From assembly GCF_014397115.1 (NCBI RefSeq), contig NZ_CP060720.1, forward strand, positions 2,868,001-2,932,000: a stretch of DNA of 64,000 nucleotides, given 5' to 3'. Source of the DNA: Vagococcus carniphilus. Lineage in GTDB: Bacteria > Bacillota > Bacilli > Lactobacillales > Vagococcaceae. Below, in pieces: positions 1-7,980 of this stretch (positions within the stretch are counted from its first letter, which is position 1; each line of letters opens with the position of its first letter). A program made the position numbers and the translations under genes. Below the pieces are notes generated by a model. The model made no database searches and was not told the origin of the DNA. It worked only from the letters and a program-made list of their open reading frames with translations.

Positions 1-2
1 TT

Positions 3-527
3 AAGAAAAAGAAATACAATTTAATAACCATGCTTGTTTTAACCGTTATCGAAGGTATCATAGCATCAAGTATTCTTCTATATGCCACAGATTATCGCTA
101 TTTAAGGCCTTATGCTTCTCGAGTTAATCGAAGTGTTGAATCACGCTTTTTAAACTATTTAGATATAAGTACACTTCAAGAAAAGAAACCACATAAAGAC
201 ATGGTTCAGGAAACTCTGAGATTACCTTTTTATCAATTAGTCGATGAAACAACGGAGCCACTCATCTACTTAGGTAAATCTCCTGATTATTTTTATTTTG
301 AAAAAAATAAAAAGATTTATAGAAGAGATACATTACACACTAAAATTAGTTTCAGTAAAAAAGTAAATGCAGTCATAGTTGATGCTAAATCAGCAATACT
401 GACAGATAATTCATTTACATCAATTGGTTTTTATCCAAAGGTCGGACCTACTATTTTTAGTATTACCATACCTAAAAATCAAGAATCGCTTTCTTATTTC
501 CCTGCTACTAAACCCGGTGAGTTGTGA
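3..527 (+). CDS. C-terminal part of an unrecognised membrane protein (5' truncated by window edge)
   Basis: The reading frame is open through the left edge of the window: the codons before the first internal ATG (position 30) read as a basic stretch (KKKKYN) and continue into a hydrophobic segment of about 20 residues ending near ATDYRYLRPY. That looks like the last membrane helix of a longer protein, with a basic loop before it, followed by about 140 soluble residues rich in Lys, Ser and Tyr. There is no ribosome binding site before the ATG at 30, so the real start probably lies outside the window. I do not recognise the family. The frame ends at 527, about 60 bases before a small membrane protein on the same strand. 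Confidence 0.55.
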   Translation, partial: KKKKYNLITMLVLTVIEGIIASSILLYATDYRYLRPYASRVNRSVESRFLNYLDISTLQEKKPHKDMVQETLRLPFYQLVDETTEPLIYLGKSPDYFYFEKNKKIYRRDTLHTKISFSKKVNAVIVDAKSAILTDNSFTSIGFYPKVGPTIFSITIPKNQESLSYFPATKPGEL

Positions 528-588
528 AACGTTTTTTTAATTATTTATTAACCTAAAAAAATTAGTCAAACAGTCAGGAATGATAATT

Positions 589-795
589 ATGATAAATCTA
601 ATTAAAGATCGTCTACCGCTCATTCTTTTATTTCTAATTCTCATTTTTATCGGTGTCTTGTTAATCATCAGTGTGTTTCGAATTAAATCTAACAATAAAT
701 TTATCAAATTGATTCTCTGCTGTTTAGGTCTACTAACATTTGGCCTAGGTTTATACGGTATGTTATTTGTTCTATTTTTTGGTTTTAATTCTTAA
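589..795 (+). CDS. Small two-helix membrane protein, unknown
   Basis: A 68-residue product with two strongly hydrophobic stretches (roughly residues 8-27 and 37-63) separated by a short basic loop (FRIKSNNKF). An earlier in-frame ATG at 580 directly touches the AGGA at 576-579, which leaves no spacing. The ATG at 589 is 9 bases from it and is the better start. A strong stem-loop with a T-run follows at 803-835, so this is probably the last gene of a unit that includes the partial gene to its left. No family recognised. Confidence 0.6.
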   Translation: MINLIKDRLPLILLFLILIFIGVLLIISVFRIKSNNKFIKLILCCLGLLTFGLGLYGMLFVLFFGFNS

Positions 796-802
796 AATTA
801 AA

Positions 803-835
803 AAAAGCTTTCAGAATTTTTCTGAAAGCTTTTTG
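803..835 (+). terminator. Rho-independent terminator
   Basis: The stem AAAGCTTTCAGA pairs with TCTGAAAGCTTT around a short T-rich loop and is followed by T residues on the plus strand. It lies 8 bases after the small membrane protein ending at 795. A-runs on the other side make it plausible for the minus strand too, where the gene ending at 880 converges on it. Confidence 0.8.
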
Positions 836-879
836 TCTTTGTTAAGATAAATTATTTTTTCTCACTCTAATAATTTCAA

Positions 880-1179
880 TTAAAAAATATCAACACTATT
901 CTTTACTTTTTCTCCAAAATCATTCACTTTTTTTCTAGTTCCTTTGATTTCTTTAACCACTTGACCAATTGAATCTAGTTCTTTATCTGATAAATCTTCT
1001 ACCATATTCAATAATTTTTCATTACCGCCAAATTTTTCATTAACCACTTTTTTTGTTTTATAGCGAGTTGTTTCATGTTCTAATTTCTCAATAATTTTTT
1101 CTGAAAAAGTAACAGCTGTGAAAATACCTGCTACTGCTGCAACGCTAAATCCAACACCAATTTTTGTACTTGTTTTCAT
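880..1179 (-). CDS. Small membrane-anchored hypothetical protein
   Basis: A 99-residue protein with one N-terminal hydrophobic segment (about residues 6-24, GVGFSVAAVAGIFTAV) and a charged, Lys/Glu-rich remainder predicted to be helical, possibly coiled-coil. It could be a general-stress YtxH-like small protein, but I cannot see a diagnostic motif. An upstream in-frame ATG at 1188 abuts the AAGGA sequence. The ATG at 1179 has a 9-base spacing from that AAGGA and is preferred. It stands alone on the minus strand, converging with the small plus-strand gene ending at 795. Confidence 0.6.
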   Translation of the reverse strand: MKTSTKIGVGFSVAAVAGIFTAVTFSEKIIEKLEHETTRYKTKKVVNEKFGGNEKLLNMVEDLSDKELDSIGQVVKEIKGTRKKVNDFGEKVKNSVDIF

Positions 1180-1349
1180 TAAAATCATTCCTTATCTATT
1201 ATTTTTGATTACAACCAAATTGTATCATAAAGAGAGGTATTTAAATAATAAAAGCATTAAAATGTTTTTTTATTTATTAATTCGTCAGTTAAAGTACAAT
1301 TAGCAACATTATAGTAGTATAATAAAAAATAAAAAGGATGTTGAGAGGT

Positions 1350-1526
1350 ATGGATAAGAAAGATTGGTTAGAATTTATTTTTTACTTTATTCTTTACGGA
1401 GCACTATATTTTATTGCTGACTTTAGTTCGAGTTACCTTATTAAATTTATTATCGTTTTTATCGGTGCTGGTATTGGGAGTATGCTTTTTCGTCAGTTAA
1501 AACTAAAAAAGAAGCGCTCTATTTAA
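1350..1526 (+). CDS. Small membrane protein, unknown
   Basis: A 58-residue protein with two hydrophobic segments (about residues 8-25 and 30-47) and a basic C-terminus (KLKKKRSI). The ATG at 1338 directly touches its GG, so the ATG at 1350, with AAAGG 12 bases and GAGAGG immediately upstream, is a better though imperfect start. The 3' end overlaps the convergent DUF3784-like gene by 8 bases (1519-1526). Its length, composition and start signal support a real gene, but I do not recognise a family. Confidence 0.5.
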   Translation: MDKKDWLEFIFYFILYGALYFIADFSSSYLIKFIIVFIGAGIGSMLFRQLKLKKKRSI

Positions 1527-1842
1527 ATTTGTATTGATCAAATGGACCTAAAGAATGAATCATTAAAATAAAAAAGATGATTATAGCTCCTATCCCAAAA
1601 TATTCATGAAGAAACTGAGAAAAAAATGAACCTAGTAGTAACGTTATTCCCCAAGTTATTAAGGAATTCCTCATATCTAAGCTAATTTTTTCTTTATAAT
1701 AATATTTTTGTTCGTTTTTGGGAATATTATCGAAACCACTAACTAATATAGCTCCTTTTGATTTTAACAAGTGAAAAATTATCGCCCCAATAAAACATAA
1801 AACAGATATAACTAAACTAATAATGGTTATTGGCTTCATCAA
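1519..1842 (-). CDS. DUF3784-like membrane protein
   Basis: A 107-residue protein with three hydrophobic segments (about residues 4-25, 59-76 and 83-97). After the first helix comes a cytosolic segment with the pattern KGAILVSGFDNIPKNE. This resembles the 'KGAGFLIAGYNTMSKEE' consensus that I associate with DUF3784 proteins, small membrane proteins of Firmicutes with no assigned role. The ribosome binding site AAGGAAGTG sits properly before the ATG at 1842. Assignment is by motif resemblance only. Confidence 0.6.
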   Translation of the reverse strand: MMKPITIISLVISVLCFIGAIIFHLLKSKGAILVSGFDNIPKNEQKYYYKEKISLDMRNSLITWGITLLLGSFFSQFLHEYFGIGAIIIFFILMIHSLGPFDQYKFK

Positions 1843-1932
1843 AAATCACTTCCTTTTATTTAAAGTATACTACGAAAAAATAATATCACTATCATTTGTG
1901 ATATAATTAACAATAAAATAAGGGTGATTAAA

Positions 1933-2460
1933 ATGGTAGCAACACTAGAAACGAATCGTTTAAAGTTACGAAAAATGACAGTTGATGATACTGACGAAGT
2001 CTTTGAGAATTGGACAAGTTCTGAAAATGTAGCAACATATTTAACGTGGGCTCCACACTCCGAGATTGAAGTAACAAAGAACTACTTAACTTTTGAAGAA
2101 CACAATAGAAATGAAGGTTGGGGTATCGTTTTAAAAGAAACCAATCAATTGATTGGAAACATTTCTGTTGTTGATGATAAACCTAAAACAAAAACGAAAG
2201 CACTAGGCTATGTATTAGGAGAGAAATTTTGGAATCAAGGTTATATGAGTGAAGCTCTGATAGAAGTAATTGATTTTTTATTTGAAACAACTGATGTTAA
2301 TAGAATTGAAGCAGAGCATGATACAGAAAATCCTGGCTCTGGCCGAGTGATGGAAAAAGCTGGTATGACTTTTGAAGGTATTTTACGAGAGGCAAAATTG
2401 AATAATCGAGGTATTGTTGACGTAGCCCTTTATAGTATTCTACGATCAGAGCGAAAATAA
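1933..2460 (+). CDS. GNAT N-acetyltransferase (RimJ/RimL type)
   Basis: A 175-residue member of the acetyl-CoA-dependent N-acetyltransferases that modify protein N-termini or small molecules. It begins with the typical LETNRLKLRKMTVDD strand-helix. It has the GYVLGEKFWNQGYMSEAL stretch, in which the Q/R-x-x-G-x-A-like loop binds the acetyl-CoA pyrophosphate, and the late NPGSGRVMEKAGMTFEGILREA motif common to RimJ/RimL and ribosomal-protein acetyltransferase relatives. The GTG at 1924 lies inside the AGGG ribosome site. The ATG at 1933, 8 bases downstream, is the likely start. The substrate is unknown. Confidence 0.85.
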   Translation: MVATLETNRLKLRKMTVDDTDEVFENWTSSENVATYLTWAPHSEIEVTKNYLTFEEHNRNEGWGIVLKETNQLIGNISVVDDKPKTKTKALGYVLGEKFWNQGYMSEALIEVIDFLFETTDVNRIEAEHDTENPGSGRVMEKAGMTFEGILREAKLNNRGIVDVALYSILRSERK

Positions 2461-2481
2461 ATTTTAAAAGGAGACTTTAAA

Positions 2482-2856
2482 ATGAACTCAAAAAAGATAA
2501 GAATAATTTGTTTAGCTACTTTATTACTGCTTTTAAGTTCATGTACTTTGGGAAGAAAATTTAATGGAAGTAGCACTGGAAATGAGGAGCAATTTATTAT
2601 GTCCTATGATATTTTAAATATGAAACGACAAAACAAGTTAAATTTAAAAAAGGATGACAGTGTTAATTGTGAGATAACAAATAACAAAGGAAAAATAACT
2701 GTTCAGATTTTAAATGAAGACAAAGAAGAATTAGTAACAAAAAATTATGAAAAAGAGACCGATTATTTTACCTTCAAAGCCCCTAAGAATGGAGAATATA
2801 CCATTTCTGTTGACGGTAAAAAAGCTAAAGGAAATGTAAATTTTATAAAGAATTAA
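2482..2856 (+). CDS. Small secreted lipoprotein, unknown function
   Basis: A 124-residue protein with a basic N-terminus (MNSKKIRI), a hydrophobic core and a lipobox LLSSC whose Cys21 would be lipidated after signal peptidase II cleavage. The mature part is hydrophilic and Lys-rich with a predicted beta pattern (KITVQILNEDKEEL, YTISVDGKKAKG). This is reminiscent of small immunoglobulin-like or PPC-like folds, but there is no clear family. An excellent AAAAGGAG lies 8 bases before the ATG. It follows the acetyltransferase by 21 bases and may be co-transcribed with it. Confidence 0.75.
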   Translation: MNSKKIRIICLATLLLLLSSCTLGRKFNGSSTGNEEQFIMSYDILNMKRQNKLNLKKDDSVNCEITNNKGKITVQILNEDKEELVTKNYEKETDYFTFKAPKNGEYTISVDGKKAKGNVNFIKN

Positions 2857-2955
2857 CTACTTAATGTTCTTATTGATGTTTAATCGATTTAATTCCGATT
2901 ATAATTGACATTTCGAAAAAATAGGTCTATCTTAAAAATAAAAAGATTGAGAAAA

Positions 2956-3063
2956 ATGACTGAAAAAAGTAAGAATTTAACTAAAAAAATAGTTTTATCT
3001 GGCATTTTATTAGTTTTAGGTTATCTATCAGCTGATTTTAACTTCAACGTTTTAATTAAATAA
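2956..3063 (+). CDS. Possible 35-residue small membrane protein
   Basis: This short frame encodes a basic N-terminus (MTEKSKNLTKK), one hydrophobic helix (IVLSGILLVLGYLSA) and a short polar tail. That is a plausible single-span micro-protein. The ribosome site is weak (TTGAG, 5 bases before ATG). It is followed 17 bases later by a rho-independent terminator, which fits a short gene at the end of a transcript. There is no homology that I recognise, so the call rests on signal-like composition and context. Confidence 0.4.
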   Translation: MTEKSKNLTKKIVLSGILLVLGYLSADFNFNVLIK

Positions 3064-3080
3064 TTGCTACATAAGTAAAC

Positions 3081-3110
3081 AGCTCTCAAGATTTGAGAGC
3101 TGTTTTATTT
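3081..3110 (+). terminator. Rho-independent terminator
   Basis: A perfect 9-bp stem AGCTCTCAA / TTGAGAGCT with a 3-base loop, followed by GTTTTATTTTT. It terminates the plus-strand unit carrying the lipoprotein and the possible micro-protein. Confidence 0.85.
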
Positions 3111-3165
3111 TTATCTGATAATTTAGTCTTTTGAATACTTTAAGGTTTTAAACAGTCCTCTTAAA

Positions 3166-3795
3166 CTATAAAGGTCGATTAAAAGTTAGTTCTTCATCCG
3201 TGTACTCTCTATCTTTTCTTGGTCCAGCTAAACTTCTTTCTGCATTTTCGTAACTTAAAAGCTCTGCCACCTTCACTGCAAATTCTCTATATGCAAAACC
3301 AATTGCTGTAACAATATTTTTCTCTTTATCAAATACAACTGGTTTTCTAACAATATTTTGTTTATCAAAAAAATCAAACTCATTTAATGTTTCTTCAAAT
3401 AACCCTGAAGTAAATTTAACCCCTTCTAAAACTCCTGCTTTTGCAAGAAACATTGGTGCAGATGAAATAGCTGCAATCAGTGGCCGGTTAGACAATCCAT
3501 TCATTTTTTTCAAAAATTCAATCAGGTCTATGTCTTCAGCAATCGGATAAGGATTTATATTTCCTGTTAAAATTATCACTTCATAATCAGAAAAATCTAC
3601 TTCTTCAAAACTTTTGTTGGGCAACACTTGAAATGATTCCTCTGTCGTGACCATTTTCTTATCTTTAGAACCTACTGTATCAATTTGCCAAGAAGAATCA
3701 CATGGTTGAAAGGCCGTTAAAAAATCAGCTAATAAAGTTACCTCACTAAGGGACATACCATCATAAACTAAGAATAAAGCTTTTCTTTTAGCCAT
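3166..3795 (-). CDS. DJ-1/PfpI family protein lacking the usual nucleophilic cysteine
   Basis: A 209-residue class I glutamine-amidotransferase-like protein of the DJ-1/PfpI superfamily. The start KALFLVYDGMSLSE gives the first strand and conserved acidic residue. YEVIILTGNINPYP gives the second strand and oxyanion region. PLIAAISSAPMFLAKAGVLEG is the nucleophile elbow, where family members normally read A-[IV]-C-x-x-P. Here the position is Ser111. With no cysteine in the elbow the canonical protease, chaperone or glyoxalase chemistry is doubtful, so a binding or regulatory role is possible. AAGGAG precedes the ATG at 3795. It is divergent from the lipoprotein unit and probably in line with the S51-like gene upstream. 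Confidence 0.8.
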   Translation of the reverse strand: MAKRKALFLVYDGMSLSEVTLLADFLTAFQPCDSSWQIDTVGSKDKKMVTTEESFQVLPNKSFEEVDFSDYEVIILTGNINPYPIAEDIDLIEFLKKMNGLSNRPLIAAISSAPMFLAKAGVLEGVKFTSGLFEETLNEFDFFDKQNIVRKPVVFDKEKNIVTAIGFAYREFAVKVAELLSYENAERSLAGPRKDREYTDEELTFNRPL

Positions 3796-3837
3796 AATAA
3801 AAACTCCTTTTAAAGTATTATTAATAAATCCACTGCA

Positions 3838-4497
3838 CTAGAAAGAAGGACTCATTTTAGTAATATTTTGATTTAGCAAAGAATATATTTCACCATAACC
3901 ACCTATTTCCTTATCCTCAATTCTAATTGCTGATTCTCCAATCGCAATAAAGGTTTGTGTATCATGTAAATTTTGATTTAATTCATCTATTAATTTTTTA
4001 TCTGTAATTGATTGATTGGCTTTAGTACAAAAATAAAAATCATCTAATCCAATACCTTTAACAACTGAAGTATTTTCTACAACCTGATCTGTATTTTTTG
4101 AAGATAACCATTTGAAAGACATGTTCATAGATCCAGCACTAGCTCCAATAATAATAGAGTTACAAGACTTGATAGTATTCCCTAGGTCATTTTCTACAAG
4201 AAACTCATTTTGGATTTTAGGATATCCACCACATAAAAAAATAATAGAAGCCTCAGTTAGTATGTTTTGCATATCTTTTTTCGTAACTTTATTATTAAGA
4301 ATATGGTACTCATCAAATAATATTCCTATTTCACTAAACCACTTTTTTACGATTAAATCACTCTCAAATACCTCTTCTTCAGGATTCCCACTAATCAATA
4401 CAAGTGATTTTTTCTCAATAACATCTTTTTTTAGACGTGTAGCAATATTATTAGGAATTCCCTCATCAAACCAACTAAAATAATAACGAATAGACAT
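3838..4497 (-). CDS. Peptidase S51-like protein (PepE / cyanophycinase family)
   Basis: A 219-residue protein with the S51 pattern: a glycine-rich strand IIFLCGGYPKIQNEFL followed by the nucleophile elbow GASAGS, in which Ser120 matches the catalytic Ser of dipeptidase E (G-x-S-A-G). S51 enzymes hydrolyse Asp-X dipeptides or related acyl bonds in the cytosol. The usual dipeptidase length (about 220-230) fits. The frame can be extended to an ATG at 4527, but AGGAAAGAGGTGG lies just before the ATG at 4497, which is preferred. The DJ-1-like gene follows 42 bases downstream on the same strand. Confidence 0.8.
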   Translation of the reverse strand: MSIRYYFSWFDEGIPNNIATRLKKDVIEKKSLVLISGNPEEEVFESDLIVKKWFSEIGILFDEYHILNNKVTKKDMQNILTEASIIFLCGGYPKIQNEFLVENDLGNTIKSCNSIIIGASAGSMNMSFKWLSSKNTDQVVENTSVVKGIGLDDFYFCTKANQSITDKKLIDELNQNLHDTQTFIAIGESAIRIEDKEIGGYGEIYSLLNQNITKMSPSF

Positions 4498-4659
4498 TAA
4501 AGCCACCTCTTTCCTATTTTTCTGCAACTTAGAAAATAGTTTTCCTAAATGATAAGATTGATTACTTTAAGAAATAAATGCATGCAATTCTTTCTTTGAT
4601 ATAATTAGTTATATTATATCACGGATTAAAAATAACTTTATAGGAGCGTTGAATAAAAA

Positions 4660-5022
4660 ATGACTATAACAAGAGAAGATATTATTACATATATAAGTAA
4701 TAAATATGAAGTTTCACCAGAATACACATTTGCTAAATTTCCTCAATATTGTGTTTTTAGGCACGTTGAAAATAATAAATGGTTTGCACTTATTATGAAT
4801 GTTTCAAAAGAAAAAATTTATGGTAAAAGGAAAAACAAAGTAGACATTATAGATTTAAAAGTGGATCCTGAACTAATCTCAATTTTAAAAGGAAAAAAAG
4901 AGTACTTTTCTGCTTATCATATGAATAAGGAACATTGGATTTCGGTAGATTTATCTGAAGTTAGAAATATAAATGAATTAAAAAATTTAATTGATGATAG
5001 TTTTACATTAACAAAAAAATAA
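4660..5022 (+). CDS. MmcQ/YjbR family protein
   Basis: A 120-residue protein matching the small YjbR/MmcQ (DUF419) family. The block YEVSPEYTFAKFPQYCVFRHVENNKWFALIM is the family hallmark, followed by a Lys-rich hairpin (KIYGKRKNKVDIIDLKVDPE) and the conserved HMNKEHWISVDL segment. These proteins have a double-wing fold resembling DNA-binding domains, but their function is unsettled. AGGAG lies 13 bases before the ATG, which is rather far. It is a monocistronic plus-strand gene. Confidence 0.85.
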   Translation: MTITREDIITYISNKYEVSPEYTFAKFPQYCVFRHVENNKWFALIMNVSKEKIYGKRKNKVDIIDLKVDPELISILKGKKEYFSAYHMNKEHWISVDLSEVRNINELKNLIDDSFTLTKK

Positions 5023-5116
5023 CTAGGTTTATATTTATGATTCAGCACAATTATGTTTAACTATTATTGTACAAAACAATTACTATTACGTTATATAAAT
5101 GAAAGGAAGTTTTTCC

Positions 5117-5512
5117 ATGAATGAAAATTTTTCAACAATTCTAACCCAAAAAAGACAAGAAAAAAGTATGTCTCAAGAAGAACTTGCTAAAAATTTATAT
5201 GTATCTAGACAAACTATTTCAAAATGGGAAAAGGGAGAATCTCTACCTGATATTGAAAAAGCTCAAAAAATAGCTGAAATATTCAATGTAGATTTAAACT
5301 ATTTAATTAGTGGTCATCAAGAGGCTGCTCAGAATGATGAAAGCTTAAAAATATTGGAAGATAGAGTGACACAATTAGAAGATTCTTTACAAGAAAACAA
5401 ATTTATTGCTAGGACAAACGGTTGGGATATCATTAAATATCTTATTTATCTTGTTGGTATTACCATAATTGGTGGGTTCCTTACTTCTGCATTTTATTAT
5501 ATAAAACACTGA
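5117..5512 (+). CDS. XRE-family regulator with C-terminal membrane helix
   Basis: A 131-residue protein with an N-terminal lambda-repressor-type helix-turn-helix (about residues 5-60; SQEELAKNLYVSRQTISKWEKGESLPDIEK). A short coiled-coil follows (SLKILEDRVTQLEDSLQEN) and then one C-terminal transmembrane helix (YLIYLVGITIIGGFLTSAFY). Membrane-tethered XRE proteins are common in Firmicutes next to small membrane or transport genes. The ATG at 5099 is in frame, but GAAAGGAAG lies just before the ATG at 5117. Regulated targets are unknown; the disrupted traX-like gene 190 bases downstream is a candidate. Confidence 0.85.
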   Translation: MNENFSTILTQKRQEKSMSQEELAKNLYVSRQTISKWEKGESLPDIEKAQKIAEIFNVDLNYLISGHQEAAQNDESLKILEDRVTQLEDSLQENKFIARTNGWDIIKYLIYLVGITIIGGFLTSAFYYIKH

Positions 5513-5647
5513 TATAAAGGGATTGCTACTATTTTTAACACCTAAAGTTAACTTATTTAACATCAATTTTTCTATTTAGTGCACCATGTTTTATATAAGT
5601 CATTGGCTACAGCAAAACTTTTTTCTATACTTACTTTTGAAATAAAC

Positions 5648-5663
5648 TTCTTGGGCCCAAGAA
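5648..5663. promoter_or_regulatory. Perfect GC-centred palindrome upstream of traX-like gene
   Basis: TTCTTGGGCCCAAGAA is a 16-bp perfect palindrome with a GGGCCC core, conspicuous in a very AT-rich intergenic region. It lies 40 bases before the start of the traX-like gene. It has no loop, so it is not a typical terminator. An operator for a dimeric repressor is possible, but the binding protein is unknown. Confidence 0.35.
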
Positions 5664-6233
5664 ATTTTATTTTAAAAATTTGTATGAAGGAAGTTTTTTT
5701 ATATGGAAAAAAATAAGTTTCAACGTATCTCCTTAGATAGTTTTCATCTTAAAATCATTGCAATTGTTGCTATGTTTATCAATCATCTCGGAGCATCTTT
5801 TCAACTATCCCACAGTTATCCATTACTTTTTTGTTTTACTGAAATAATTGGAAAAATCACTTTTCCAGTAATGGCTTTTCTCTTAGTTGAAGGTTTTCAT
5901 TATACTCATAATGTAAAAAAATACGCTTCTCGTTTAGCGATATTTTGGCTAATTTCTATCTATCCATTTCACTGGCTACATTACCCGCTAAAAAGTTTGA
6001 TTACACCTGATGAATTAGTAAATAACATCTTTTTCACTCTATTAATGGGACTTTTACTTATCTGGTCCTATTCAAAAACAACAAATAAAATAATGAAGAT
6101 AGCCATCGTTGTATTCTTTAGTTTAGCTACTATTTTATCTGATTTAAATGTGATAGGGCCACTGATTATATTTGCTTTTTACATTATTAAAGATAAAAAA
6201 AAGAAGAGGCTGACCCATAAGTCCTCAACATAA

Positions 6234-6279
6234 GTCAAAAGGCCAAAAATCTTTTTTAAGATTTTTGGCCTTTTTTGAC
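6234..6279. terminator. Long perfect stem-loop inside the left end of the IS
   Basis: GTCAAAAGGCCAAAAATCTT pairs with AAGATTTTTGGCCTTTTTTGAC around a short TTTT loop. It lies between the left inverted repeat and the transposase promoter region. It would stop transcription entering the element from the disrupted traX gene, a common protective device in insertion sequences. Confidence 0.8.
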
Positions 6280-6343
6280 GAAATAAATAGCACTTCCTTG
6301 TATAATTAAAGTACCTAATCAATAACTAGAAGGGGTGCTATCT

Positions 6344-7948
6344 ATGTACAAAAATTATAACATGAAACAAGTTGTTTTATCACTAGATTTAGAAAATGAA
6401 TTGGAAGAACATGATATTGCCTTTGCCATCAACCAATTGGTTGAAAGTATACCAGAACCTTCTTTTGACTTATTTCAACATAACATGGGTGCCTCATCAT
6501 ACCATCCACGAATGATGTTGAAACTCATTTTATGTGGTTACACTCAATCCATTTTCTCTGGTCGAAAAATAGAAGGTCTCGCAAAAGATAGTATCCGGGC
6601 GCGTTGGTTGACTCAATCCCAATACCCTAATTTCAGAACCATTAATCGCTTTCGCGTGAATCCCCTTGTACAGCCACTTCTAGAGGAATGTTTTATTCAA
6701 TTCCGAAACCAACTGGTTTCACAAGATTTAATCGACACCGATGCGATTTTTATTGATGGAACTAAACTAGAAGCTAATGCCAACAAGTACACCTTTGTTT
6801 GGAAGAAAAGTATTGACAACTACGAAACGAGTTTGACAAGGAAATCAAAGGAACTCTATCAGAAGATGGTGGCAGAAGAGATTATACCTGCTTTACAAAA
6901 GGAAGATGAGCAACTGACAGAAGAGGATTTTTCGACGATTGTTCAATCTCTAGAGCAAAAAGTCGATGAATTAACCGTTCAAATAGAGGCATCAGAAGTA
7001 ACGGAAGAACGTAAGACCATTCGCTCCGAAAGAAAAGAACCTAGAAAACGATTGAAGCAGTTCAAAGATTTTAAGGCAAGAAAACAAACATACAAAGAGC
7101 ATCGAAAAAAGTTTGGTACGCGAAACAGCTATTCAAAAACAGACGTTGATGCCACGTTTATGCGAATGAAAGATGATCACATGAGGAATGGACAATTAAA
7201 ACCTGGCTATAATTTACAGATAGCGACAAACACTCAGTATGTCTTAGCTTACGACATTTTTCCAAATCCAACGGATTTTAAAACACTTCTCCCTTTCTTA
7301 AACACTATTAAAGAACGTTACTTTGACTTACCTCAGTACATTGTGGCAGATGCCGGTTATGGGAGTGAAGAAAATTATCAAGCAATCATGGATGACTTCG
7401 AACGGACGCCTTTAATTACTTATACGATGTATCGAAAAGAGCAAAAAAAGAAGTTTAAACAACATCCATTTAACCCACAGAATTGGTCGTATGACGAATT
7501 AACGGATCATTATATCTGCCCAAATGATCGGGAAGTAAGATTTAGAAATCACAGTACACGGACAGATAAATACGGCTTTAAGCGCCACCTTAAACTGTAT
7601 GAGTGCGAAGACTGTTCAAATTGTCCGCTTCGTTCTCAATGTACGACAGCTAAAAGTGACTGTAACCGTGTCATACAAAAGAATGGCAATTGGGACTATT
7701 TCAAAGCCCATGTGAGAGAGCTATTAGCGTCAAAAGAAACAGGCGATATTTACCGTCGTCGGAAAATAGATGTAGAACCAGCCTTCGGGAACCTGAAGGC
7801 TAATTTGGGTTTCACTCGCTTTTCAGTTAGAGGAAAAGAGAAGGTGAAGAACGAGTTAGGGTTTGCCTTAATGGCCATCAATTTAAGGAAGATGACTGTC
7901 ACAAGACAGTGTTTTAATAAAAATAGGCAAAAAAATAAGGACGCATAA
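6344..7948 (+). CDS. IS1182-family DDE transposase
   Basis: A 534-residue transposase. The N-terminal DUF772-type domain (QHNMGASSYHPRMMLKLILCGY, GLAKDSIRARWLTQSQYPNFRTINRFR) is followed by the catalytic region: FIDGTKLEANANKYTFVWKK carries the first Asp, YIVADAGYGSEENYQAI the second, and KIDVEPAFGNLKANLGFTRFSVRG the C-terminal Glu. A Cys-rich YECEDCSNCPLRSQC segment, typical of this family, sits between the second Asp and the Glu. AGGGG lies 8 bases before the ATG at 6344, which is better than the overlapping GTG at 6335. All catalytic segments are intact, so the element may be active. Confidence 0.95.
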   Translation: MYKNYNMKQVVLSLDLENELEEHDIAFAINQLVESIPEPSFDLFQHNMGASSYHPRMMLKLILCGYTQSIFSGRKIEGLAKDSIRARWLTQSQYPNFRTINRFRVNPLVQPLLEECFIQFRNQLVSQDLIDTDAIFIDGTKLEANANKYTFVWKKSIDNYETSLTRKSKELYQKMVAEEIIPALQKEDEQLTEEDFSTIVQSLEQKVDELTVQIEASEVTEERKTIRSERKEPRKRLKQFKDFKARKQTYKEHRKKFGTRNSYSKTDVDATFMRMKDDHMRNGQLKPGYNLQIATNTQYVLAYDIFPNPTDFKTLLPFLNTIKERYFDLPQYIVADAGYGSEENYQAIMDDFERTPLITYTMYRKEQKKKFKQHPFNPQNWSYDELTDHYICPNDREVRFRNHSTRTDKYGFKRHLKLYECEDCSNCPLRSQCTTAKSDCNRVIQKNGNWDYFKAHVRELLASKETGDIYRRRKIDVEPAFGNLKANLGFTRFSVRGKEKVKNELGFALMAINLRKMTVTRQCFNKNRQKNKDA

Positions 7949-7980
7949 ATCACAAAACTGATTTTTGCATCCTTATTTTT
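7932..7980 (+). terminator. Stem-loop at the 3' end of the transposase gene
   Basis: AAAATAAGGACGCA near the stop codon pairs, with one G-T pair, with TGCATCCTTATTTTT, ending in a T-run just inside the right inverted repeat. It probably terminates the transposase transcript. Confidence 0.65.

Noticed and set aside
4112-4483. Plus-strand open frame of 123 codons
   Set aside because: It lies antisense inside the S51 peptidase-like gene and has no ribosome site or protein-like composition.
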